Assembly: GCA_016719855.1 (NCBI GenBank)
Contig: JADJYH010000003.1
Coordinates: forward strand, 237,501-301,500
Source of the DNA: Saprospiraceae bacterium
GTDB lineage: Bacteria; Bacteroidota; Bacteroidia; Chitinophagales; Saprospiraceae
Direction of reading: 5' to 3'
DNA length: 64,000 nucleotides
The first letter of the stretch is position 1. Every line of letters starts with the position of its first letter. The notes under the pieces were generated by a model. It did not search any database, was not told where the DNA came from, and worked only from the letters and a program-made list of their open reading frames with translations. The translations under genes were made by a program, and so were the position numbers. Below, one piece after another: positions 57,842-64,000 of this stretch.

Positions 57842-57915
57842 GGCTCCGTGGCTTAATTGGATAGAGCACCTGACTACGGATCAGGAGGTTAAAGGTTCGA
57901 GTCCTTTCGGAGTCA
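57842..57915 (+). tRNA. tRNA-Arg (anticodon ACG)
   Basis: The acceptor GGCTCCG pairs with CGGAGTC (last two pairs G-T/G-C). The anticodon arm is CCTGA-CTACGGA-TCAGG; A34 would be modified to inosine. T arm AAAGG-TTCGAGT-CCTTT. CCA is not encoded. It lies 81 bp upstream of rpmB. Confidence 0.96.
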
Positions 57916-57924
57916 CGTATAAAA

Positions 57925-57988
57925 AGTTATGAGTTATGAGATTTGAGTTTGTTGATAACTCAAAACTCATAACTCAAAACTCAAAACT
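57925..57988 (+). repeat. Iterated ACTCAAA inverted repeat between tRNA-Arg and rpmB
   Basis: GAGTTATGAG then ATTTGAGTT (57932-57950) pairs with AACTCAAAACTCATAACTC (57957-57975), with one mismatch. The right arm continues with two more units and is G-free; it ends 8 bases before the rpmB ATG. Confidence 0.85.
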
Positions 57989-57996
57989 AAGCAATC

Positions 57997-58263
57997 ATGT
58001 CAAGAGTTTGTGAATTAACTGGAAAGCGGCCGGTATCTGGCAACAACGTATCGCACTCCAACCGCAAGACACGTCGCCGCTTTTTGCCGAACTTGTTCAA
58101 GAAGCGCTTTTTCATTCCCGAAACAGGTGAGTGGATTGTGCTGAAAGTGTCTTCCTCCGCACTTCGGAGCATCAGCAAGCAAGGCCTGTCTTCCTACTTG
58201 AAAAAACAGCAAGCCAGGGGTTTTGCCGAGGGCATCTCCCTCGCTCCAAAACAGGGGTGCTAA
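57997..58263 (+). CDS. rpmB: 50S ribosomal protein L28
   Basis: 88 residues: MSRVCELTGKRPVSGNNVSH, HSNRKTRRRFLPNLFKKRFF and the C-terminal SSSALRSISKQGLSSYL are typical of L28. First gene of the rpmB-rpmG-DUF4295-ftsY cluster. Confidence 0.98.
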   Translation: MSRVCELTGKRPVSGNNVSHSNRKTRRRFLPNLFKKRFFIPETGEWIVLKVSSSALRSISKQGLSSYLKKQQARGFAEGISLAPKQGC

Positions 58264-58311
58264 TTTTTTTTGAACCTAAATCTGTTTTTAAAACAGTATA
58301 ACTGAAACAAA

Positions 58312-58500
58312 ATGGCTAAGAAAAGCAAAGGAAATCGCATCCTAATCACATTGGAATGCACCGAGCAGCGGAAGACGGATGTGCCTGGTATTTCCCGTTA
58401 TATCACGGAGAAGAACCGTAAGAACACACCAGACCGCCTCGAACTGAAAAAGTACAACCCATTTATGAGGAAAATCACCATTCACCGGGAGATCAAGTAA
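58312..58500 (+). CDS. rpmG: 50S ribosomal protein L33
   Basis: 62 residues: MAKKSKGNRILITLECTEQR, SRYITEKNRKNTPDRLELKK and FMRKITIHREIK fit L33 without the zinc Cys pairs (C- form). It follows rpmB by 48 bp. Confidence 0.98.
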   Translation: MAKKSKGNRILITLECTEQRKTDVPGISRYITEKNRKNTPDRLELKKYNPFMRKITIHREIK

Positions 58501-58570
58501 TCTTTTTGGAGCATGGTATTGTTCTTGGGTTGTAGAGAAATAAAAATTATCATTTTCAATCTCGTAAGTC

Positions 58571-58744
58571 ATGGCAAAAGTATCAAAGAACGCAAAAGTT
58601 GCCCAGCGTGCCGCCAACGTAGGTTCTGGGCGTGATTTCGTTAAAGTCGTTAAGAGTGTAAAAGACCCCAAAACAGGCAGGTACACTTACAAAGAATTGA
58701 TGATTCACAAAGACAAGGTGAAGGAGTTCTTCGAGAAGAAGTAA
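58571..58744 (+). CDS. DUF4295 family small basic protein
   Basis: 57 residues (MAKVSKNAKVAQRAANVGSG, DFVKVVKSVKDPKTGRYTYK, ending KVKEFFEKK). This small Lys-rich protein is encoded in Bacteroidota between rpmG and ftsY, as here; its role is unknown but the setting suggests the ribosome. Start 70 bp after rpmG. Confidence 0.9.
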   Translation: MAKVSKNAKVAQRAANVGSGRDFVKVVKSVKDPKTGRYTYKELMIHKDKVKEFFEKK

Positions 58745-58778
58745 ATTTCCGTTCAACCTATTTTGCTGTCAAATCTCG

Positions 58779-58815
58779 AAGGCTTTTCTTAAACCTGTTT
58801 TAAGAAAAGCCTTTG
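58779..58815 (+). terminator. Terminator after the DUF4295 gene
   Basis: AAGGCTTTTCTTAAA and TTTAAGAAAAGCCTT pair around a 4-nt loop, 34 bp past the stop; a short T-rich tail follows (TTGTCATT). It separates the ribosomal protein genes from ftsY. Confidence 0.7.
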
Positions 58816-58823
58816 TCATTGGA

Positions 58824-58902
58824 GGATATTGAGATATTAAGTGATTGAGATATTGGGATATTGAATTCCCCAATCACCTAATATCCCAATATCCCAATAT
58901 CC
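58824..58902 (+). repeat. Iterated GATATTGG/CCCAATAT inverted repeat before ftsY
   Basis: Left arm GGATATTGAGATATTAAGTG plus ATTGAG (58824-58849) pairs with right arm CCCCAATCACCTAATATCCC and further CCCAATATCC units (58868-58902) with about four mismatches. The right arm is almost G-free and ends 9 bases before the ftsY ATG. Confidence 0.85.
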
Positions 58903-58911
58903 TTTCAGAAT

Positions 58912-59871
58912 ATGAGCTTTTTCAAAAAATTCTTCACCAAAGAAAAGGAGCAAGACCTGGACCAGGGGCTTGAAAAAACCAAGGCCGGCTTCTTCGACAA
59001 GCTGACCAAGGCCGTAGCTGGCAAGTCAACTGTGGACGTGGAGGTGCTCGATGAACTGGAGAATATCCTCATCACCTCCGATGTAGGATTGGAGACTACC
59101 GTCAAAATCATTGGTCGCATCGAAGAGCGGGTTAAACAGGACAAGTACCTGAACACCAGCGAGTTGGACCGCATCATGCGGGACGAAATCGTAAAGTTGC
59201 TCGAAGAAAACAATACTGGCGATACCCACGATTTCGCAGCGCCTCCCGGCAAAAAGCCTTATGTGCTGCTCGTTGTCGGGGTAAATGGCGTGGGCAAAAC
59301 CACCACCATCGGCAAGTTGGCTTATGCATTCACAAAGGCAGGCCAAAAAGTGGTCATTGGAGCTGGCGATACCTTCCGGGCTGCTGCTGTTGACCAGTTG
59401 AAGATATGGTCGGAGCGAGTGGGCTGCCACTTCTACGCCAAGGGCATGAACACCGATCCTGCTGCCGTGGCCTACGAAACGGTGGATTATGCCTTGAAAA
59501 ATGACTTGGACGTCTGCATCATTGATACCGCAGGCCGCCTCCACACCAAAATCAACCTGATGAACGAGCTGACCAAAATCAAGCGCTCCATCAGCAAGTG
59601 CCTGCCCGACGCCCCCGATGATGTGATGCTGATTCTGGATGCCACGACTGGACAAAACGCCATCGAGCAGGCGAAGCAATTCACAGCCGCCACGGAAGTA
59701 ACCTGCTTGGCACTTACCAAATTGGACGGCACGGCCAAAGGCGGCGTGGCCATTGGCATATCCGACCAGTTCAAAATCCCCATCAAGTACATTGGTGTTG
59801 GCGAGTCAATAGACAAGCTGCAAGTGTTCAACAAACGGGCGTTTGTGGAGTCGCTCTTTAAGAGAGGGTGA
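58912..59871 (+). CDS. ftsY: Signal recognition particle receptor FtsY
   Basis: 319 residues. N-terminal NG helices (MSFFKKFFTKEKEQDLDQGL), then GTPase motifs: G1 VVGVNGVGKTTTIGKLA, DTFRAAAVDQLKIWSER, G3 DTAGRLHTK, G4 TKLDGTAKGG and closing GVGESIDKLQVF. It receives the SRP-ribosome complex at the membrane. A short acidic A-domain, as in many Bacteroidota. A perfect hairpin follows the stop. Confidence 0.98.
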   Translation: MSFFKKFFTKEKEQDLDQGLEKTKAGFFDKLTKAVAGKSTVDVEVLDELENILITSDVGLETTVKIIGRIEERVKQDKYLNTSELDRIMRDEIVKLLEENNTGDTHDFAAPPGKKPYVLLVVGVNGVGKTTTIGKLAYAFTKAGQKVVIGAGDTFRAAAVDQLKIWSERVGCHFYAKGMNTDPAAVAYETVDYALKNDLDVCIIDTAGRLHTKINLMNELTKIKRSISKCLPDAPDDVMLILDATTGQNAIEQAKQFTAATEVTCLALTKLDGTAKGGVAIGISDQFKIPIKYIGVGESIDKLQVFNKRAFVESLFKRG

Positions 59872-59875
59872 GCAA

Positions 59876-59932
59876 GTGAGAGATGTGAGCGGGTGAGCGT
59901 CGTAAAGTGGCTCACCCGCTCACATCTCTCAC
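59876..59932 (+). repeat. Perfect 23-bp inverted repeat of GTGAG units after ftsY
   Basis: GTGAGAGATGTGAGCGGGTG plus AGC (59876-59898) is exactly complementary to 59910-59932, loop GTCGTAAAGTG. It starts 5 bases past the stop and is built of repeated GTGAG(C/A). No T-run follows beyond CTCTTTAT, so the hairpin may protect the mRNA end rather than terminate. Confidence 0.9.
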
Positions 59933-60097
59933 TCTTTATCTTCCTCTCCCCAAAAAACGGTAATGAGTTCAAAAATAGTTGGTGTTTAAGTTTCGAAAGC
60001 GACTTAAATTCCCCAGCGCAAACCCAAAGGGGAAGCAGGATCTGCTGGAGAGCAACCTGGCAGCAATAAGGTTTGTGGATACACAGGACAAAGTCCG

Positions 60098-60132
60098 AGA
60101 GGCAGTGTTAATCCCACTGCCTCTTTTTTTTT
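60098..60132 (+). terminator. Hairpin with poly-T
   Basis: AGAGGCAGTG and CACTGCCTCT pair around TTAATCC, followed by eight T. No intact CDS ends here; it abuts the transposase remnant. Confidence 0.8.
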
Positions 60133-60276
60133 GGACATTGTACTGGCATCATTGGACAAGCCCCTGTGGATGCTCAGGTTGTCCTTCAGGTGGCCAAAGA
60201 ACGACTCCAGCCCATTGGTCGTTTTCGGCACCTTGGCATTGTCCAGGAAGTGGAAAAGGTCATGCGTCGCTTCCAA
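60133..60276 (-). pseudogene. Transposase C-terminal remnant
   Basis: The minus frame reads MEATHDLFHFLDNAKVPKTT, NGLESFFGHLKDNLSIHRGL, SNDASTMSKKK. TTNGLESFFGHLK...HRGL resembles the conserved end of insertion-sequence transposases in Bacteroidota. No rest of the gene or terminal repeats are visible, so it is a scrap of an old insertion. Confidence 0.65.
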
Positions 60277-60318
60277 TTTTCATTTTCAATTTTCAATTCT
60301 CCATTTTCAATTAAATCT

Positions 60319-61695
60319 TCACCGTCTTCCAAGTTCCTCTTTTAACAACACAATCAACACCACCGCCATGAACGACTCGGCTCCGAACACCGCCCAGCAC
60401 ACGCCTTCCAGTCCCCAGTCAAGGTGGACGGCCATCCACCAGCCGAGTGGGATTTCAATCAGCCAGAAGCAGACGAAGTTGATGAGGGTAGGGGTGAGCG
60501 TATCGCCCGCCCCGTTGAAGGCGGAGGAGATGACCATGCCGTAGGCGAAAAACACGTACCCAATTGAAAAGATGCGCAGCGCCAAAACGGCATTTTCGAC
60601 CACCAGCGGGTTGGGGTCAAACTGCGACACGATTTGCCGGGCGAAAATGAAGTAGAAAATGGACACCACCAGCATGAACAGCATGTTCATGTGCGCCGTG
60701 CGCCACACGCTGGACTCGGCCCGCTCCGGCTTGCCCGCGCCAAGGTTTTGCCCGACAAGCGTGGCGGCGGCATTGGCCATGCCCCAAGCGGGCATGATGG
60801 TGAAAATGATGATGCGGATGGCGATGGTGTAGCCCGACACCGCCTCCGTGCCGGACTTGGCGATGATGGCCATCAGGAAAATCCACGAAGCACTGGCGAT
60901 GATGTACTGCAAGGTGCCCGTGGAGGCCACCCGCAGCATGTTGACGATGGTTTCGACGTGCAGCACCAAGTGTCGCCGGGCAATTTTGATGATGTTCGTG
61001 CCACGCAGCAGCAAGTAAACTTGGATGCAGACGCCCACGCCCCGCCCGAAGCAGGTGGCCACTGCCGCCCCGGTCACGCCCATTTTCGGGAACGGCCCCC
61101 AGCCGAAAATCAGCATTGGGTCGAGCACGATGTTGATGAGGTTAGACACCACCAGCACCCACATGGCGATGCTCGCATTGCCCGCCCCCCGGAACACGGC
61201 GTTGAGCAGGAAGATGAACATGATGACAATGTTGCTGCCAAAAATGACCTTCGTGTAGCCTGCACATTCGGCGATTTGTTTTGGGCTGCCGCCCATCAGC
61301 CGTAGGATGTCCTCGGCGAAATAAACGCCTACCACGCTGATAATCAAGGAGATAAAAAATGCGATGATGACGGCCTGCACGGCAGCCTTGGCCGCCCCTT
61401 CCGGGTCGTGTTCCCCGATGCGCCTCGACACCATGGCCGTGGCTGCTGCGCTCAGGCCGATGGCGATGGAGTAAATAATGGTGACGACGCTTTCCGTCAT
61501 GCCCACCGTGGCCGTGGCCTCTGGGCTTACCTTTGACACAAAATAAATGTCCACCAAGGCGAAAATCCCCTCCATCATCATCTCCAGTACCATCGGTATG
61601 CTCAACAGCACAATGGCCCGGTTGATGCTCCCCGTGGTGAATTCCTGTTCGGAGCCGGAGAGGGCTTCTTTCAGGGTCTTGAATAATTTGGACAT
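60319..61695 (-). CDS. MATE family efflux transporter
   Basis: 458 residues from ATG 61695 (MSKLFKTLKEALSG); the upstream extension to 61821 is repeat-derived. Twelve TM segments in two halves; IPMVLEMMMEGIFALVDIYF in the first half and GWGPFPKMGVTGAAVATCFG in the middle are typical of the family, which exports drugs or metabolites in exchange for sodium or protons. The substrate is unknown. Divergent from the flippase gene. Confidence 0.92.
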   Translation of the reverse strand: MSKLFKTLKEALSGSEQEFTTGSINRAIVLLSIPMVLEMMMEGIFALVDIYFVSKVSPEATATVGMTESVVTIIYSIAIGLSAAATAMVSRRIGEHDPEGAAKAAVQAVIIAFFISLIISVVGVYFAEDILRLMGGSPKQIAECAGYTKVIFGSNIVIMFIFLLNAVFRGAGNASIAMWVLVVSNLINIVLDPMLIFGWGPFPKMGVTGAAVATCFGRGVGVCIQVYLLLRGTNIIKIARRHLVLHVETIVNMLRVASTGTLQYIIASASWIFLMAIIAKSGTEAVSGYTIAIRIIIFTIMPAWGMANAAATLVGQNLGAGKPERAESSVWRTAHMNMLFMLVVSIFYFIFARQIVSQFDPNPLVVENAVLALRIFSIGYVFFAYGMVISSAFNGAGDTLTPTLINFVCFWLIEIPLGWWMAVHLDWGLEGVCWAVFGAESFMAVVLIVLLKEELGRR

Positions 61696-61770
61696 AAGGT
61701 GGATTGACGAATTACGATTGACAAAGCGAACGAGTTGTGTCACAGATTTCGGCTGCGAAGGTAGGATGGG

Positions 61771-61918
61771 ATTGCTGATTTCGGATTTCGGATTTCGGAT
61801 TGTCGGGAGCTTTAACTTCAAATTGATAGCTTTCGTTCAATCATGTAACTTACTTTTGCCCAATTCTAAGCATGCGGAGGTGGCTGAATCCGCAATCCGC
61901 AATCCGCAATCCGCAATC
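61771..61918. repeat. Iterated CGGATTT / CCGCAAT inverted repeat between MATE and flippase genes
   Basis: Left arm (61771-61803) has GATTTCG units and the right arm (61885-61918) AATCCGC units; they pair imperfectly. The right arm ends 6 bases before the flippase ATG at 61925. About 80 bp separates the arms. Confidence 0.75.
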
Positions 61919-61924
61919 AAACGC

Positions 61925-63454
61925 ATGTCCCTTTTAAAAAAACTTGCCGGAGAAACCGCCATTTACGGCCTGAGCAGCATCGTCGGGCGGGTCATCAACT
62001 TCCTGCTCGTGCCCATCCACAGCCGGGTGTTCCTGGAGGGCGAGTACGGCGTTTCCCAAAAACTCTACGCCGTGGTCGGCATAGCGATGGTGTTCCTCAC
62101 CTTCCGGTTGGAGACCGCCTACTTCCGCTTTGGCACGGACGCCACCGACCGGGAGCGCAGCTTCGGCACGGCGCTGACCACGCTGCTGGTGGCTACGGGC
62201 ATTTGGTTGGCGCTGGGGCTGGCCTTCATGCAGCCGCTGGCAGATTGGCTGCTGATGCCCGACCGCACCGACCTCGTGCTGATGGTGCTCGCCATCCTCG
62301 CCCTCGACGTGCTGGCCGAAATCCCCTTTGCCCGACTGCGGCTGGAGAAGCGGCCCATCCGGTTTGCCAGCATCAAGATTGCGGGTATCATGACCAATGT
62401 GCTGCTCACGCTGGCCATCCTCGTCTGGTGGCGCAGCCATCCGTCGTTCGCTGTTTTTGGAGGAACCTACAATCCCGCTTTCGGCATCGGCTATGTGTTT
62501 CTGGCCAATTTGATGGGTAGCGTCGTGGTGCTGGCGCTGTTGCTGTTCGATGCTTTTTTCAAAAAAAGCAAACCGCAAGTGTCTGCCCCACTCGATGCGC
62601 CGATTGCAACAGCATCTAAGTTGCGCCTGCAATTCGATGCTGTTTTGTTCAAAAAAATGGCGCTGTACTCCGCCCCCCTGGTCATCGTCGGGCTGGCTGG
62701 CGTGGCCGACGAGACGCTCGACCGAATCCTGCAAGAACGGCTGCTGCCCGGCACACTGGAAGAGAACCAAGCCACGATGGGCATCTACTCCGCTGGCTAC
62801 AAGCTGACGGTCATCCTGGCGCTGTTCACGCAGGCGTTCCGCTACGCCGCCGAGCCGTTCTTTTTCGCCCACGCAAAAAACAAGGACGCCCCCGAACTCT
62901 ACGGCCAAGTGGCCAAGTTCTTCACGCTCATCAGTGCGTTGGGCATGTTGTTCGTGCTGCTGTACCTCGATGCGTTCCAGTATATTTTGGGCGCAAAATT
63001 CCGGGGCGCCCTCGACGCTGTGCCGGTCGTGCTGTTGGCGAGCCTGTTCCTCGGCATCTATTACAATTTCAGCACCTGGTACCGCCTCACCGACCGCACG
63101 ATGTGGGGCGTGTACATTTCGCTGTTCGGGCTGGCCATCACCGTCTTTTTCAACGTGCTGTGGATACCCACACTCGGCTACATGGGTTCGGCCTACGCCA
63201 AGCTGCTTTGCTACGGCGGCATGATGGTGGCGGGCTGGTACTTTGGGCAGCGGTATTTCCCCGTCAATTATCCATTGGGGCGCATGGCGTTGTACGTGGG
63301 TTTAGCAGTTGGGCTGTATTTCGTGGCGGAGGCGCTGGCGCAATGGGCGGGGTACTCGTTTGCACTTAAAATGGTGGTGAACACGGTGCTGCTGGTGGCG
63401 TATTTGGGCGTGGCGTGGCGGTTGGAGCGGAGGAGTTTAGCGGCATTAAAATAA
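61925..63454 (+). CDS. Wzx-like polysaccharide flippase / lipopolysaccharide biosynthesis protein
   Basis: 509 residues from ATG 61925. ETAIYGLSSIVGRVINFLLV and PIHSRVFLEGEYGVSQKLYA open a typical MATE-like O-antigen flippase (polysacc_synt) with about 14 TM helices. It should move lipid-linked sugars across the inner membrane. GNAT follows 29 bp downstream. No other sugar genes are in the window. Confidence 0.88.
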   Translation: MSLLKKLAGETAIYGLSSIVGRVINFLLVPIHSRVFLEGEYGVSQKLYAVVGIAMVFLTFRLETAYFRFGTDATDRERSFGTALTTLLVATGIWLALGLAFMQPLADWLLMPDRTDLVLMVLAILALDVLAEIPFARLRLEKRPIRFASIKIAGIMTNVLLTLAILVWWRSHPSFAVFGGTYNPAFGIGYVFLANLMGSVVVLALLLFDAFFKKSKPQVSAPLDAPIATASKLRLQFDAVLFKKMALYSAPLVIVGLAGVADETLDRILQERLLPGTLEENQATMGIYSAGYKLTVILALFTQAFRYAAEPFFFAHAKNKDAPELYGQVAKFFTLISALGMLFVLLYLDAFQYILGAKFRGALDAVPVVLLASLFLGIYYNFSTWYRLTDRTMWGVYISLFGLAITVFFNVLWIPTLGYMGSAYAKLLCYGGMMVAGWYFGQRYFPVNYPLGRMALYVGLAVGLYFVAEALAQWAGYSFALKMVVNTVLLVAYLGVAWRLERRSLAALK

Positions 63455-63483
63455 CTGGTCAACAAATCAAAAATCAACCAAAC

Positions 63484-63921
63484 ATGCAACTGCGTCCCAT
63501 CCATCAAAAGCTCGAAGACAACACGGAATTCCTGCACCTGCCCGAAGAGGTGACCTACCTCAGCATGTCGGTGAGTTACTTCGAAAAAATCGGCTACAAC
63601 CCGCCCTGGATTGGTTACTTCGCTGAAAGGGACGGACAATTGGTAGGCAACGCCGCCTTCAAGGGGCAGCCTGTGGGCGGCAAGGTCGAAATCGCCTACG
63701 GCGTATTTGAGCAGTTCCAGCGGCAAGGCATCGGCACGGAAATCTGTCGGCAACTGGTGCTGCTGGCGCAGCAAACCGACCCGACCGTCCGCATCACGGC
63801 AAGGACGTTGCCCGAACCCAATTACTCGACCCGCATTTTGGAAAAGAACAACTTTCGCTTGCTTGGCATCGTGGATGACCCGGAGGATGGAGAGGTGTGG
63901 GAGTGGGAATGGGTGGGGTAG
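63484..63921 (+). CDS. GNAT family N-acetyltransferase
   Basis: 145 residues from ATG 63484. FQRQGIGTEICRQLVLLAQQ is motif A (Q/RxxGxG/A) for acetyl-CoA; NYSTRILEKNNFRLLGI is motif B. Substrate unknown. Starts 29 bp after the flippase and is probably co-transcribed. Confidence 0.9.
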   Translation: MQLRPIHQKLEDNTEFLHLPEEVTYLSMSVSYFEKIGYNPPWIGYFAERDGQLVGNAAFKGQPVGGKVEIAYGVFEQFQRQGIGTEICRQLVLLAQQTDPTVRITARTLPEPNYSTRILEKNNFRLLGIVDDPEDGEVWEWEWVG

Positions 63922-64000
63922 TTTTTCCTTCCTATTTTTGCTCCAAAATCAATCACCATAGTTGCGACAGGAATGGGCATTTGTTGGATTATTTTAAGGG

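Noticed and set aside
61547..61924. N-terminal extension of the flippase ORF
   Set aside because: Overlaps the MATE gene and the iterated repeat; the family start fits ATG 61925.

Overview
The window looks like a chromosomal piece from a Bacteroidota bacterium, most likely of the Saprospiria/Saprospiraceae type. The evidence is: several secreted proteins ending in type IX secretion (T9SS) sorting domains; the rpmB-rpmG-DUF4295-ftsY cluster; LytS/LytTR signalling; promoters resembling TAnnTTTG; and no clear Shine-Dalgarno sequences. The assignment is by inference; no 16S gene is in the window.

Layout. 1-3.7 kb: the distal part of an rRNA operon (tRNA-Ala, a spacer with tRNA-like debris, 23S, 5S, terminator). 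3.7-19 kb: intact genes: a lysoplasmalogenase-like protein and BatD, the grpE-dnaJ chaperone pair, a membrane-anchored subtilase, a SerA-like dehydrogenase, a secreted PGRP amidase, an S37 peptidase, an M19 dipeptidase, an OmpA/PKD protein and a CPBP membrane protein. 19-33 kb: a stretch where most genes carry frameshifts (a Saprospiria-type repeat protein, an MDR reductase, OmpA, TonB, a Gfo/Idh/MocA oxidoreductase, CotH, a small secreted protein, recO), plus an intact large T9SS dockerin protein followed by a 1 kb array of repeated hairpin modules. 33-40 kb: acs, an RHH/HNH pair, a QueD/PTPS enzyme, a LytS-LytTR pair and an SDR epimerase. 40-44 kb: two frame-disrupted secreted proteins. 44-55 kb: a beta-lactamase-fold hydrolase, a GT39-type membrane protein, lolD, ung, tRNA-Arg, a broken lptF/G, YihY, a membrane protein and a CNMP/CBS/DUF294 regulator. 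55-64 kb: a binding protein, a T9SS subtilase, tRNA-Arg, rpmB-rpmG-DUF4295-ftsY, a transposase scrap, a MATE transporter, a Wzx-like flippase and a GNAT acetyltransferase.

Functional themes: envelope building and export (LptF/G, LolD, BatD, TonB, OmpA, Wzx), a sizeable secreted degradative set (amidase, two subtilases, S37, M19), and core translation, secretion and chaperone functions.

The two most unusual signals are non-coding. First, at least a dozen gene boundaries carry short 7-9 bp iterated arrays, often folded into long inverted repeats. The unit differs from locus to locus, and the arm next to a start codon is usually poor in G. Second, a roughly 30-nt block (ATGTTCATGGGATTATAATT and onward) recurs with downstream hairpins in a 1 kb array at 23.5-24.5 kb. 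Frameshifts cluster in patches and hit core genes such as recO and lptF/G, so part of the apparent gene decay may be consensus error.
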